Assembly: GCF_014235185.1 (NCBI RefSeq)
Contig: NZ_CP060131.1
Span: 3,727,501 to 3,791,500 of the forward strand
Direction: 5' to 3'
From: Pseudonocardia petroleophila
GTDB taxonomy: Bacteria > Actinomycetota > Actinomycetes > Mycobacteriales > Pseudonocardiaceae
Length of the DNA stretch: 64,000 bases
The notes under the pieces were generated by a model. The model saw only the letters and a list, made by a program, of their open reading frames with translations, did no database searches and was not told where the DNA came from. Below, piece after piece: positions 51,612 to 60,393 of the stretch (the first letter of the stretch is position 1; each line of letters begins with the position of its first letter). Position numbers and translations under genes: made by a program.

Positions 51612-52771
51612 GCGGTCAGCACCAGGCTGGCGTGCTCCCAGCCCGCGTACCCCGACACGAGCCCGACCTCCGCGCCGGGTACCTGCCGGTCGCCACAGCC
51701 GCCCCGCAGCTGCGCGACCGCCTCGACGACGTGGTTGATGCCCAGCACGTAGGAGTGTGACAGCAGGCCGCCGTGGGTGTTTATGGGCAGCGACCCGCCC
51801 GGCGCGGCGTGCCCGTCGGCGAACAGGGTGGCGCCGGCGCCCTTGGGTGCGAAGCCGAGGTCCTCGGCCTGCAGCAGGCAGCTGATGGTGAAGCAGTCGT
51901 AGATCTCGGCGAAGTCGACGTCCTCCGGACCGACCCCGGCCATCCCCAGCGCGCGTGGCCCGGTCACCTGGGCCGGCGTGGACAGGTAGTCCTCGTGCTG
52001 GGCCAGGTAGGAGTGCCCGGACATGGCCGCCCCGCTGAACGACACGCCGGCCACCGAGACCGGGCGGTGCCGGCAGTCCCGCGCCCGCGCCGTCGAGGTC
52101 ATCACGAAGGCGGCGGCGCCGTCGGTGAGCAGGCAGCAGTCCAGCACCCGTAGCGGGTCGGCGATCATCGGCGAGGACAGGTGGTCCGCGCGGGTGAGCG
52201 GCGTGCGCTTCATCGCCCCTGGGTGCAGTGCAGCCCAGGCGCGGGTCGAGATCGCGACGTCGGCGAGATCCTCGGGGGTGAGCCCGTAGCGGTGCATGTA
52301 GCGGCGCGCCACGGCGGCGAAGTAGACCGGCTGCCCGTAGAAGCCGAACGGCATCTCGAGGCCGGCCTTGTACGGGTCGGTGCCGTGGAACCGGTACGGA
52401 CCGCCGGGTGCCGAGCCCCAGTCGACGCCGAAGTAGCACACCACGGTCGTGGCCGCACCGGTCGCGATCGCCTGGGCCGCGAGCAGGGGCGCCCCGACGC
52501 TTCCCGCGCCGCCCACCGACATCTGCGCGGTGAAGACCCGGTCGCTCAGCCCGAGGTTGGCCGCGAGCTCGTCGGCGGGCAGCAGGTGGGGGGCGACGGC
52601 GGCGTCGGAGACGATCCCGTCCACCTCGTCGATGTCGATCCCGGCGTCCGCGATGGCGTCGCGCACCGCCTGGACCATCAGCGTCGGCACCGGCACCGTG
52701 GACCGGCGCGAGTAGGCGGACTCCCCGACGCCGACGATGGCGATCGCGTCCCGTAGCGGACTGACGGTCAA
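51608..52771 (-). CDS. thiolase-superfamily aldolase (third Cys-less copy)
   Basis: About 387 aa. I choose TTG 52771: AAGGAG sits 9 bp before it, 5 bp after the synthetase stop; ATG 52789 is in frame but has that AAGGAG downstream and no ribosome site upstream. The nucleophile loop reads QMSVGGAGSVGAPLL without Cys, EIYDCFTISCLLQAEDLGF fits the aldolase Tyr region, and LPINTHGGLLSHSYVLG follows. With the coupled DUF35 protein it should act as a retro-aldolase on a CoA thioester. Confidence 0.87.
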   Translation of the reverse strand: MTVSPLRDAIAIVGVGESAYSRRSTVPVPTLMVQAVRDAIADAGIDIDEVDGIVSDAAVAPHLLPADELAANLGLSDRVFTAQMSVGGAGSVGAPLLAAQAIATGAATTVVCYFGVDWGSAPGGPYRFHGTDPYKAGLEMPFGFYGQPVYFAAVARRYMHRYGLTPEDLADVAISTRAWAALHPGAMKRTPLTRADHLSSPMIADPLRVLDCCLLTDGAAAFVMTSTARARDCRHRPVSVAGVSFSGAAMSGHSYLAQHEDYLSTPAQVTGPRALGMAGVGPEDVDFAEIYDCFTISCLLQAEDLGFAPKGAGATLFADGHAAPGGSLPINTHGGLLSHSYVLGINHVVEAVAQLRGGCGDRQVPGAEVGLVSGYAGWEHASLVLTA

Positions 52772-52775
52772 CCCG

Positions 52776-54429
52776 TCACGCTCCTTCATCGATGGGCCTG
52801 GTGTCGATGGTCGCCACCTGCTCGCGCAGGGCGAATTTCTTGATCTTCCCGCTCGGGGTGACGGGGAACTCCGGGTAGACCTGCACGTACTCGGGCCAGA
52901 AGTGTCGGGTGACCTTCTTCTCCGCCAGCCAGCGGCGCAGCTCGGCCAGGTCGAACGAGGCGCCGTCACGCAGAACGAGGCAGGCGCAGGCCTTCTCGTG
53001 GAGCCGCTCGTCCGGCACGGCCACCACGGCAGCGGACCAGACGTCGGGGTGCTCGATCAGGACGTTCTCGACCTCCAGAACAGGTACGTTCTCGCCGCCT
53101 CGGATGATGATGTCCTTGCTGCGGGCGGTCATCACCAACCGGCCGTCGGAACGGATCCGGCCCCGGTCGCCGGTGACGTACCAGTCGCCGTCGAGGAAGT
53201 GCGACGGTGGCAGGCCGGGCTGGAGGAAGCCGCGACGGGCCGCGGACGACCATCTCGCCCTCATCGTCGGGTCCGAGCTCCTCGGTGAGGTCGTCGCTGC
53301 GGATCGCCACCTCGATCGGGAGCACGGCGTGGCCGTCGGTGTCGCACACGATCCCGGTCGGGTCGCCGGGGGAGTGCGCGGTGGCCAGACCGACCTCGGT
53401 CATCCCCCAGATCCCGTAGAACTCGACGCCGGGCAGCATCTGCACGGCCCGCCGGGCCAGCGGGCTGGGGAAGCCCGACCCGAAGCATCCGACCTGCCGC
53501 AGCGTCGAGGTGTCCCTGGCCGTGAAGTCGGCGTGCTCCAGGGTGTCCTGCAGGTAGGGGGTCGCCCCGTTGGTCATGGTGACGCCGTTCGCCTCGACCA
53601 TGTCCAGGTAGTCGCCCGCGTCCCAGACGTCCTGCAGGACCATGGTCGCTCCGAGCTGGACCGGGGCCAGTACGCCGAACAGGATGCCGGTCTGGTGCCC
53701 GAGGGTGGAGGCCATGTGGTAGACGCCGTCGGGGGTCAACCCGCGCCGCTCGACGATCACGCGCCCGCCGTAGTAGAGGCTGTTGTGGGTGTGCAGGATG
53801 CCCTTGGGCTCACCCGTGGTGCCCGAGGTGAACGCGAGCTGGGCAACGGCGTCGGCGCTGGTCCCGGCGTCGACCAGGCCCTCGGCGTCGAGCCGGGCCT
53901 GCCCGCTCGCCAGCAGCTGCGGCCAGCCGAGGTCGCCGCCGGCTCCCTCGATGACCACCACGGTGGGCACGTCGGACAGGTCCTGGGCGATCGCGCTCAT
54001 CATCTTGGCGTGGCCGAAGTCGCGGAAGGACTCCACGGTGACGACGACCTTCGGGGCGCCCAGTGCGAGCATCGTCGACACCTCGCGTTCGCGGAAGATC
54101 GGCGCCAGCGAGTTGAACACCCCACCGAGGCGGGTGCAGGCCACCATCAGCACGACCACCTCGAGCCGGTTCGGCAACTGCCAGCTCACCACGTCACCGG
54201 GCTCGACCCCGAGCCCGCCCAGGCCCGCCGCGACGACATGGCTCAGCCGTTGCAGCTCCCGGTAGCTGGTGACGCCACCCCGGTCCACGACGGCGGCCCG
54301 GTCCGGCGTTGCCGACGCCGCCTCGTCGACGTGGTGGCAGAGCCGCCGCTCGCCCCAGTACCCCTGCGCCCGGAGTCCGGCCGCCTTCTGCGGAGTGAGC
54401 TGGGTGAGCAGTCCGTTCCAGTCGCGCAT
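52776..54429 (-). pseudogene. AMP-forming acyl-CoA synthetase interrupted by a one-base frameshift
   Basis: Two frames together make one 550-aa synthetase: the first (from ATG 54429) holds LAFTSGTTGEPKGILHTHNS and FYGIWGMTEVGLATAHSPGD and ends sense at VVRGPS; the second resumes GFLQPGLPPSHFLDGDWYVT, TGDRGR, KDIIIRGGENV and SGKIKKFALREQ to TGA 52776. Removing one base near 53232 restores the frame, and the total of 1654 bp is one over a multiple of three. It is either a recent mutation or a sequencing error. If real, the C-terminal domain with the catalytic Lys is lost. Confidence 0.85.
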
Positions 54430-54450
54430 CGTCGTCTCCCGTCCGTGCGG

Positions 54451-55263
54451 TCAGGCGTGGGCTGTGCCGTTGCGGTAGCGGGGCCGGCGCTTCTCGGCGA
54501 ACGCGCTGAGCCCCTCGATGCCGTCGGGGGTGCCGGTTCCCTCGCGGAAGTCGCCCATCTTGCCGGTGGGCGCGATGTCGTTGATCGTCTGCTTGTAGGA
54601 CCGACGCACGTCGGGTGACGTGCCGCGGACCTCCTCGATGATCTCGCCGACCCGGCGGTCGAGGGCCTCGGCGTCGGGCACGACCTCGGTGATCAGGCCC
54701 CAGCGCTCGGCCTTGTCGGCCGGGATCGCGGTGCCGGTCAGGACGAGGTAACGCATCTTCGCCATGCTCACCCGCCCGAACATGACCGCCGGCATCCACC
54801 CCTCGGCGACACCGACCTTGCCCTCGGGAGCGGCGAACACCGCATCGGCCACCGCCACCGAGATGTCGCACGACATCGTCGTGATGAGCCCCCCGGCCAT
54901 GCAGATCCCGTTGACCGCCGCGATCGTGACCTTCGGGCACTGCCGCACCGTCTCGAAGGGCAGGTTGTCCTCGAAGCGGTAGATGTCGAGCGGGTCGGCA
55001 TCGGGCCGGAGGTAGGCCAGCACCTCCTTGAGATCGCCGCCGGTGGCGAAGGCCCGCCCGTTGCCGGTGATGACGACGATGTCGACCGCGTCGTCGATGG
55101 TGGCCAACCGGACGGCGTCGCGGAGTTCGCGGTAGAGGTTGGTGCTGAAGGAGTTGAGTTCCGCGGGACGGTTCAGGGTGATCCGGGCGACGCCGTCGGT
55201 GACGTCGTAGAGCAGTTCGGCGAAGCGCGACTGTTCGAGCGGGACCTCGCGTAGTTCTGTCAT
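54451..55263 (-). CDS. enoyl-CoA hydratase/isomerase family protein
   Basis: 270 aa, ATG 55263. Crotonase features: VTDGVARITLNRPAELNSFS, GRAFATGGDLKEVLAYL, NGICMAGGLITTMSCDISVA and FAAPEGKVGVAEGWMPAVMF. A one-residue change in the usual FCAGGD oxyanion loop to FATGGD is minor. It stands 37 bp after the TetR gene and before the synthetase, as part of one leftward operon. Confidence 0.9.
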   Translation of the reverse strand: MTELREVPLEQSRFAELLYDVTDGVARITLNRPAELNSFSTNLYRELRDAVRLATIDDAVDIVVITGNGRAFATGGDLKEVLAYLRPDADPLDIYRFEDNLPFETVRQCPKVTIAAVNGICMAGGLITTMSCDISVAVADAVFAAPEGKVGVAEGWMPAVMFGRVSMAKMRYLVLTGTAIPADKAERWGLITEVVPDAEALDRRVGEIIEEVRGTSPDVRRSYKQTINDIAPTGKMGDFREGTGTPDGIEGLSAFAEKRRPRYRNGTAHA

Positions 55264-55300
55264 GCCACTCCTTCGTGGTTCGACGTGGCGGGTGCGGCGG

Positions 55301-55945
55301 TCAGCCCCCGGCTGTGTCCGGCCCGGTTCCGATGCCGTTGATCAGGTGGTCGACGAGTTGCTCCGCGATGGAGTCGGTCAGCACCGCGGTGGCCTGGGAA
55401 CCGGCCCACCGCGGCACGCCGTTGAGGGCGCCGAGGACGAACCGGGCGGTGTTGTGCGGGTCGGGAGCGCGGAAGACCTGTTCCGCGGCGCCATCCGCGA
55501 TGATCGACTCGAGTCGTCGCTCGTGGCGGCGGCGTGCCTCACGAATGGTGTCGCTGTAGGTGTCGCTGACCACGATGTCCTGATGGTTGCTCAGCACGCG
55601 CCCGGCCGGCGTGGTCACCGCGACCCGCAGGTGCGCACGGACGAAGGCCCGCAGCAACACCAGCGGGTCGACGGAGCCGTCGGCGAGCCGGTCGGTCTCG
55701 CGGCCGATCTCCTCGATCGTGTCGGTCAGCAGCTGGGCGAGGATGTCCTCCTTGCCGCTGACGTAGTGGTAGAGGCCCGTGGCCGAGAGCCCGACCTGCT
55801 CGCCGATCTGCTCCAGGGTCACCCGCTCGTAGCCGTGCAGGGCCATCGAGGTGGCGGCGGCGTTGAGGATCATGGTGCGCCGGGTCGCCGCGCGCCGACC
55901 GCGCCGGTCCGGACCGGTCACGTCCGGGTCGCGGGTCCTGGTCAT
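55301..55945 (-). CDS. TetR-family transcriptional regulator
   Basis: 214 aa, ATG 55945 with AGGAGG upstream, which rules out the longer frame. DNA-binding domain: RRTMILNAAATSMALHGYER, VTLEQIGEQVGLSATGLYHYVSGKEDILAQLL; C-terminal helical ligand domain with PHNTARFVLGALNGVPRW, typical of KstR2-like regulators of CoA-ester pathways. Its promoter holds a 19-bp motif that recurs over the -10 of the oxygenase gene at 59305, so it probably represses both itself and that operon. Confidence 0.92.
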   Translation of the reverse strand: MTRTRDPDVTGPDRRGRRAATRRTMILNAAATSMALHGYERVTLEQIGEQVGLSATGLYHYVSGKEDILAQLLTDTIEEIGRETDRLADGSVDPLVLLRAFVRAHLRVAVTTPAGRVLSNHQDIVVSDTYSDTIREARRRHERRLESIIADGAAEQVFRAPDPHNTARFVLGALNGVPRWAGSQATAVLTDSIAEQLVDHLINGIGTGPDTAGG

Positions 55946-55996
55946 GCGCCCTCCTGGGTCGGTCGCGACTGGGCCTGCCGATGCTAGCACCCGATG

Positions 55997-56015
55997 TCGA
56001 ATGTCATTCCATATG
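55997..56015. promoter_or_regulatory. operator candidate upstream of the TetR gene
   Basis: TCGAATGTCATTCCATATG, with the dyad GAATG-T-CATTC, lies about 50 bp before the TetR start. It matches 15 of 19 positions of the element at 59231-59249, the promoter of the KshA-like gene. Autoregulation is inferred. Confidence 0.6.
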
Positions 56016-56052
56016 TCGCACGGCCCGGCGCGATGACGCGCCGGCGCCGCCG

Positions 56053-57216
56053 TCACCCGACGGCGGCCAGGATCGTGACGACGCAGGCGGCGGGCCCGTC
56101 GCCCAGGGAGCCACCGGCGTTCTCGGCGAGGCCGATCCGTGCCTGCCGCACCTGGCGAGCCCCGCCCCGCCCGCGCAGCTGGTCGGCGAGCTCGACGATC
56201 TGCGCCGCCCCGGTGGCGCCGATCGGGTGGCCCCGGGCCAGCAGTCCGCCGGACACGTTCACCGGCCGCGTGCCGCCGATGCCCGTGGCGCCGTCACGGG
56301 CGAGCCGGGCGCCCTCGCCGGCCGCGGCGATGCCGATCTCCTCGGCGATCACCAGCTCGGCGGGCGACGCGGCGTCGTGCACCTCGAACAGGTCGATCCC
56401 GTCCGGGCCGACGCCGGCCTGTTCGTAGGCGGCCCGCGCGGTGCGCCCGACCACGTCCCCGGCGTCGCCGACGCGGGCCGCCCCGACCGCCGAGGCCAGC
56501 ACCCGCACGGACGGCCGGTCGCGTCGGCGGGCCAGGTCGGTCCGGGTCAGCACGCAGGCGGCCGCCCCGTCGCCGATCGAGGAGCACATCGGCCGGGTCA
56601 GCGGGGCCACGATCGTCCGCGCGGCGAGGATCTCGTCCGCGGTGAGCGCCGTGCGGTTCTGCGCGATCGGGTTGAGGCTGCCGTTGAGCAGGCTCTTGGC
56701 CGCGACCAGCGCCAGGTCGCGGGCCGACGCACCGGTCCGTTCCAGGTAGGCGCGAGCCTCGGCCGCATAGATCTCCATGAACACCGGGCGCGACCCGTCC
56801 TGCTCCCCGGTCAGCTCGACGTCGACGGCCGTGGCCAGTGCCCGCCCGGCGCGCGTCCGGTCGGTGCCGGTCATCTTCTCCGCACCGACCACCAGGACGT
56901 GGTCGTAGGCGCCGGAGGAGACCGCCATCGCCCCGAGGTGGAACGCGCTCGAACTCGACGCGCAGGCGTTCTCGACCGACACCATCGGCCGTCCGGCGAC
57001 GCGCGATCCGCCCAGCGCCGTGTGGGCCCGGATCATCTCCTGTCCGGTGAGGACGCCGGCCGCGGCGTTGCCGAACACGACCAGCCCGATCTCGTCGGGC
57101 TGCACCCCGGCATCGGCCAGCGCCGCGTCGGCGGCCTCGGCGGCCAGCTCGCGCAGCCGGGTGCCGACGAACATGCCGAACCGGGTGATGCCGGTACCCA
57201 CGATCGCTACGTCCAT
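56053..57216 (-). CDS. thiolase family acyltransferase (lipid-transfer/SCP-x type) with Cys
   Basis: 387 aa, ATG 57216 with AAGGA upstream; it overlaps the GntR stop by 10 bp. Unlike the three aldolase-type copies it keeps VENACASSSSAF with a nucleophilic Cys near residue 89 and LARGHPIGATGAAQ with the active-site His. It should be a true 3-oxoacyl-CoA thiolase, perhaps for cyclic or branched substrates. It forms an operon with the GntR regulator. Confidence 0.9.
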   Translation of the reverse strand: MDVAIVGTGITRFGMFVGTRLRELAAEAADAALADAGVQPDEIGLVVFGNAAAGVLTGQEMIRAHTALGGSRVAGRPMVSVENACASSSSAFHLGAMAVSSGAYDHVLVVGAEKMTGTDRTRAGRALATAVDVELTGEQDGSRPVFMEIYAAEARAYLERTGASARDLALVAAKSLLNGSLNPIAQNRTALTADEILAARTIVAPLTRPMCSSIGDGAAACVLTRTDLARRRDRPSVRVLASAVGAARVGDAGDVVGRTARAAYEQAGVGPDGIDLFEVHDAASPAELVIAEEIGIAAAGEGARLARDGATGIGGTRPVNVSGGLLARGHPIGATGAAQIVELADQLRGRGGARQVRQARIGLAENAGGSLGDGPAACVVTILAAVG

Positions 57217-57995
57217 GTCGCGACGTCCTTCCTGTCCTCGATGTCGGGCAACTCGTCGACGTCGGGCCACAGCACCCGCTCGTCGAGGGCTCGCGCCGCG
57301 CCGTCACGCAGCCGGCCGGTCGTGGCGGCGAGCACGGTCGCCGCGTGCCCGGCCGCGCCGGCGGCGTCGCCCGCCCCGATCGCCGCCAGCAGGGCGCCAC
57401 GCGCCTCGTCGGATCCGTCCCCCGGCCCCGGCCCCGTCCGGTCCAGCGCGTCGCCCATCCAGGCCAGCGCCGTGAGGACCAGCTCCAGCACGTCGTTCCC
57501 GGTGGCCGCGGCCAGGAGCCGGTGGAACTCCAGGCGCTCGCGCTGCCGGTGCGCGGCGGTCGAGGAGGCGGCGAGACGGTCGTGGCAGGCGCGCAGCATC
57601 GCGAGGTCGGACGTGTCCCCCCGCTGCGCGACCAGCCGGGCCGCGACGGGCTCCAGCACCGCTCGCGCCTCCAACAGCCCGCGCAACGTGGTGCCGCGGA
57701 ACTGCAGCGCAATGGCCAGCGCGCTGCCCACGACACGCGGCCCCGGCCGAGCGATCCGGGCGCCGCCGCCCGGTCCGCTGCGCACGTCGATGGCGCCGAG
57801 GTAGGACAGCACGCGCAGCGTCTCCCGCAGCGAGCCGCGCGAGACGTCGAAGTAGCTCATCAGGGTCGGCTCCGACGCCAGCCGGTCGCCGGGGACGAGT
57901 CGCCGCGCGACGGCCTCGCGCATCATTCGGCGCGCCGTCACCCGGGGGACGGAGCCACCGGCGGCCCGGCTCTCGGCGCTCGACAGGCCTCCCAC
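57207..57995 (-). CDS. GntR-family regulator (FCD/FadR-like)
   Basis: 262 aa from GTG 57995 (a start some residues later cannot be excluded). Winged helix: RMMREAVARRLVPGDRLASE, FDVSRGSLRETLRVLSYLGA; FCD domain with LLEARAVLEPVAARLVAQRG and LEFHRLLAAATGNDVL. It is divergent from the acyl-CoA dehydrogenase at 58015 with only 19 bp between starts. The TCTGGT-N2-ACCAGA palindrome at 58021-58034 is a plausible binding site, being of the TGGT/ACCA type known for this family. Confidence 0.92.
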   Translation of the reverse strand: MGGLSSAESRAAGGSVPRVTARRMMREAVARRLVPGDRLASEPTLMSYFDVSRGSLRETLRVLSYLGAIDVRSGPGGGARIARPGPRVVGSALAIALQFRGTTLRGLLEARAVLEPVAARLVAQRGDTSDLAMLRACHDRLAASSTAAHRQRERLEFHRLLAAATGNDVLELVLTALAWMGDALDRTGPGPGDGSDEARGALLAAIGAGDAAGAAGHAATVLAATTGRLRDGAARALDERVLWPDVDELPDIEDRKDVATWT

Positions 57996-58034
57996 GGTCT
58001 CGTACCCTAGATCAATGCAATCTGGTACACCAGA
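57980..58034 (+). promoter_or_regulatory. leaderless promoter and GntR-type operator of the dehydrogenase gene
   Basis: TCGACA (57980-57985), a 17-bp spacer and TACCCT (58003-58008) place the transcription start at about 58015, the A of the ATG. There is no ribosome site. The dyad TCTGGT-AC-ACCAGA (58021-58034) lies just inside the coding region, where a bound FCD-GntR protein would block initiation. Confidence 0.6.
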
Positions 58035-59181
58035 TAGTCTCTTCGTCTTCTCGCGCGAGCACGCCGACTTCGAGGCCTCGGTCGCGGCGCTGGGCCGCCG
58101 CGAGTTCTACGACGGCTACCTCGCGCGGGCGACCACGGAGGAGATGTGCTGGGACGAGCTCAAGGCCCTGGGGCGCCACGGGTTGCTCGGGATGACGCTC
58201 CCGGCTGCTCACGGCGGACAGGACGCGGACCCCGTCACGGTCGGCATCGCCTGCGAGCAGATGGCCCGTTCGGACTTCAACCTGGCCTACCTGATCTTCG
58301 GGTCGGTACTGCTCGACGGCCTCCTCGCGGGGTTGCCGGCGCACGTCGGCGAGCCGGTGGTGCACGCGGTGGCAGCCGGCGAGCAGGTCGTGTGCCTGGC
58401 ACTGACGGAGCCCCGCGGTGGTTCCGACGCCTCCGGGCTCTCGGTGCGCGCCCGGCCCGTCGAGGGCGGTTTCCGGTTGTCGGGGGAGAAGACCTCGGTC
58501 ACGTTGGGTGCGCACGCCACCCACGCGATCGTCGTCGGCACCGTCGACCCCGCGCTGCGGTCGCGCGGGACGAGGCGCCTGCTGGTGCCGCTGGACGACC
58601 CGAGCATCGGCCGGCAGCGGTTCGCCGACCCCGGCTTCCGACCGCTGAGCCGGGTCGGGCTGAGCTTCGACGACACGTTCGTCCCCGCCGAGCACGAGAT
58701 CACCGACGGCGGCAGCGGCCTGGCCGCGCAGCTGGCCGACTTCGACTTCACCCGCGCACTGCTGGGACTGATGGTGATCGGCGCCGCCCGCCGCGCCATG
58801 GACACCACGATCGACTGGGTGCGCCGGCGCGAGGCGTTCGGCGCGCCGATCGCCACCTACCAGGGCGTGTCGTTCACCCTCGCCGAGTGGGACACGCAGC
58901 TCGAGGCGGCCCGCTGGCTGTGCTACCGGACGCTCGGCCTGCGCGCCGCGGGCCTGCCGCACACGCGGGAGGCCGCGATGTGCAAGTGGTGGGCGCCGCG
59001 GATCGCGGTGCAGGCCATCAACGACTGCATCGTGCTGCACGGCCACGTCGGGTGGTCCACCGAGATGCCGTTGCAGCAGCTGTTGCTCGACGTCAGCGGC
59101 CTGCAGATCGGCGACGGCACCCCGCAGATCCAGAAGCTCGTGATCGCCCGCCAGCTGATCGGCCGCGAGCACGTCGGCTGA
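58015..59181 (+). CDS. acyl-CoA dehydrogenase
   Basis: 388 aa, ATG 58015; the N-terminal SLFVFSREHADFEASVAAL starts soon after, and no other start codon fits. Flavin-binding LALTEPRGGSDASGLSVRA, LSGEKTSVTLGAHA, RREAFGAPIATYQGVSFTL, and LHGHVGWSTEMPLQQLLLDV are standard. It oxidises an acyl-CoA, perhaps an alicyclic one given the KshA-like and Baeyer-Villiger genes downstream. It appears to be translated from a leaderless message and regulated by the adjacent GntR protein. Confidence 0.93.
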   Translation: MQSGTPDSLFVFSREHADFEASVAALGRREFYDGYLARATTEEMCWDELKALGRHGLLGMTLPAAHGGQDADPVTVGIACEQMARSDFNLAYLIFGSVLLDGLLAGLPAHVGEPVVHAVAAGEQVVCLALTEPRGGSDASGLSVRARPVEGGFRLSGEKTSVTLGAHATHAIVVGTVDPALRSRGTRRLLVPLDDPSIGRQRFADPGFRPLSRVGLSFDDTFVPAEHEITDGGSGLAAQLADFDFTRALLGLMVIGAARRAMDTTIDWVRRREAFGAPIATYQGVSFTLAEWDTQLEAARWLCYRTLGLRAAGLPHTREAAMCKWWAPRIAVQAINDCIVLHGHVGWSTEMPLQQLLLDVSGLQIGDGTPQIQKLVIARQLIGREHVG

Positions 59182-59207
59182 CCGTGGGCGCGGTCGGTTC
59201 CGGCGCC

Positions 59208-59249
59208 TTGACAGCGGATCGCCTCGATGTTCGAATGGCCTTCGATATC
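59208..59249 (+). promoter_or_regulatory. promoter with TetR-type operator for the KshA-like operon
   Basis: TTGACA (59208-59213), 17-bp spacer, TCGAAT (59231-59236). The -10 is the start of TCGAATGGCCTTCGATATC (59231-59249), which shares 15 of 19 bases with the site before the TetR gene. A repressor here would cover the -10. The leader to ATG 59305 is about 60 bases. Confidence 0.65.
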
Positions 59250-59304
59250 ACGAGTTACATTGCACCCGGCGTGGCGGCCGGTCGTGATCGACGGAGGCTC
59301 TCGA

Positions 59305-60363
59305 ATGGTCAACACCGCGTCACCGCCGATGGTGAGTGCATCGAGCCGCGGGTTCCCCTACCGCAGCCATCCCACCGGCTGGTTCCACGTGGGCTGGTCG
59401 GCGGAGTTCGTGGCCGGCGAGGTGGTGCCGCTGCGCTACTTCAGTCGCGACCTCGTCGCCTTCCGCGGTGAGTCCGGCACGTTGTCGATCATGGATGCGC
59501 ACTGCCCGCACCTCGGGGCGCACATGGGCTACGGCGGGTCGGTGTGCGGCGACGAGCTCGTCTGCCCGTTCCACGGCTGGCAGTGGAACGCCGAGGGGCA
59601 CAACACCCGGATCCCCTACAGCAGCAGGCCCAACCGGGGGCAGCGGGTCACCGTCTGGCCGGTCCAGGAGGTCAACGGCCTGGTCATGCTCTGGTACGAC
59701 GCGACCGGCGCCGAGCCCACCTGGGAGCTGCCCCTGATTCCCGGCTACGACACCGACACCTTCTACCCGGTGCACCCGCACTGCACCGGCGAGTGGCTCA
59801 ACCGCCCGGTGGCACCGCAGTTCCTCGGCGAGAACCTCGCCGACTCGGCGCACCAGAAGTACGTCCACGAGGCGACGGACGTGCCGGAGATCGTCGAGTT
59901 CTCCGGGGAGGGCCCGCTGTGGCACTCCCGGCAGCGGATGGTCTGGGGACGAGGCAAGGGCGACACCTGGTTGACCCCCTCCGGTGGGAAGGTCGGTCAC
60001 CTCGACATCCAGGGCTGGGGGATCGGCATCGCCCTGTTCCGCTTCGAGGGCATCGACGACACCGTCCAGATCCAGTCGATCACGCCCGTCGACGACACCG
60101 TCTCGGACCTCCGGATGACCAACTTCGTGCCGCGTCACGAACCCGGCGCCGTGGTGCCGACCGAACGTGCGGCCAAGCGCATCGAGCACCTGCGACGGCA
60201 GGTGGGCCGGGATCTCGTGGTGTGGGAGCACATGACTTACATCGCGCGGCCCCCGCTGCCGCCGGAGGAGGCCAAGCCGTACCTGGCATACCGGCGGTGG
60301 GCGGACCAGTTCTACCCCGAGGCGGCGGCACCCGCGGTGTCGTCCGCGACGGGTCGGTCGTGA
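59305..60363 (+). CDS. KshA-like Rieske monooxygenase terminal oxygenase
   Basis: 352 aa; ATG 59305 has ACGGAGG 8 bp upstream, so the longer frame from 59227 is rejected. Rieske ligands Cys67/His69 (CPHLGAHMG) and Cys87/His90 (CPFHGW); iron motif ENLADSAHQKYVH with Asp180, His183, His188. Spacing and FHVGWSAEFVAGEVVPLRYF are like 3-ketosteroid 9-alpha-hydroxylase KshA, which needs the reductase KshB, not encoded here. It likely hydroxylates a steroid, terpenoid or alicyclic compound. Confidence 0.9.
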   Translation: MVNTASPPMVSASSRGFPYRSHPTGWFHVGWSAEFVAGEVVPLRYFSRDLVAFRGESGTLSIMDAHCPHLGAHMGYGGSVCGDELVCPFHGWQWNAEGHNTRIPYSSRPNRGQRVTVWPVQEVNGLVMLWYDATGAEPTWELPLIPGYDTDTFYPVHPHCTGEWLNRPVAPQFLGENLADSAHQKYVHEATDVPEIVEFSGEGPLWHSRQRMVWGRGKGDTWLTPSGGKVGHLDIQGWGIGIALFRFEGIDDTVQIQSITPVDDTVSDLRMTNFVPRHEPGAVVPTERAAKRIEHLRRQVGRDLVVWEHMTYIARPPLPPEEAKPYLAYRRWADQFYPEAAAPAVSSATGRS

Positions 60364-60393
60364 CCGGTACGGCGCCGCGTCGTCGTCGCTGAG

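Noticed and set aside
52772-52789. ATG at 52789 as start of the third aldolase-type thiolase
   Set aside because: No ribosome site precedes it, whereas AAGGAG lies just after it and 9 bp before an in-frame TTG.
52776-54429. Programmed frameshifting in the acyl-CoA synthetase
   Set aside because: No slippery heptamer or downstream stem-loop stands out, and the family is not known to use it; mutation or sequencing error is simpler.
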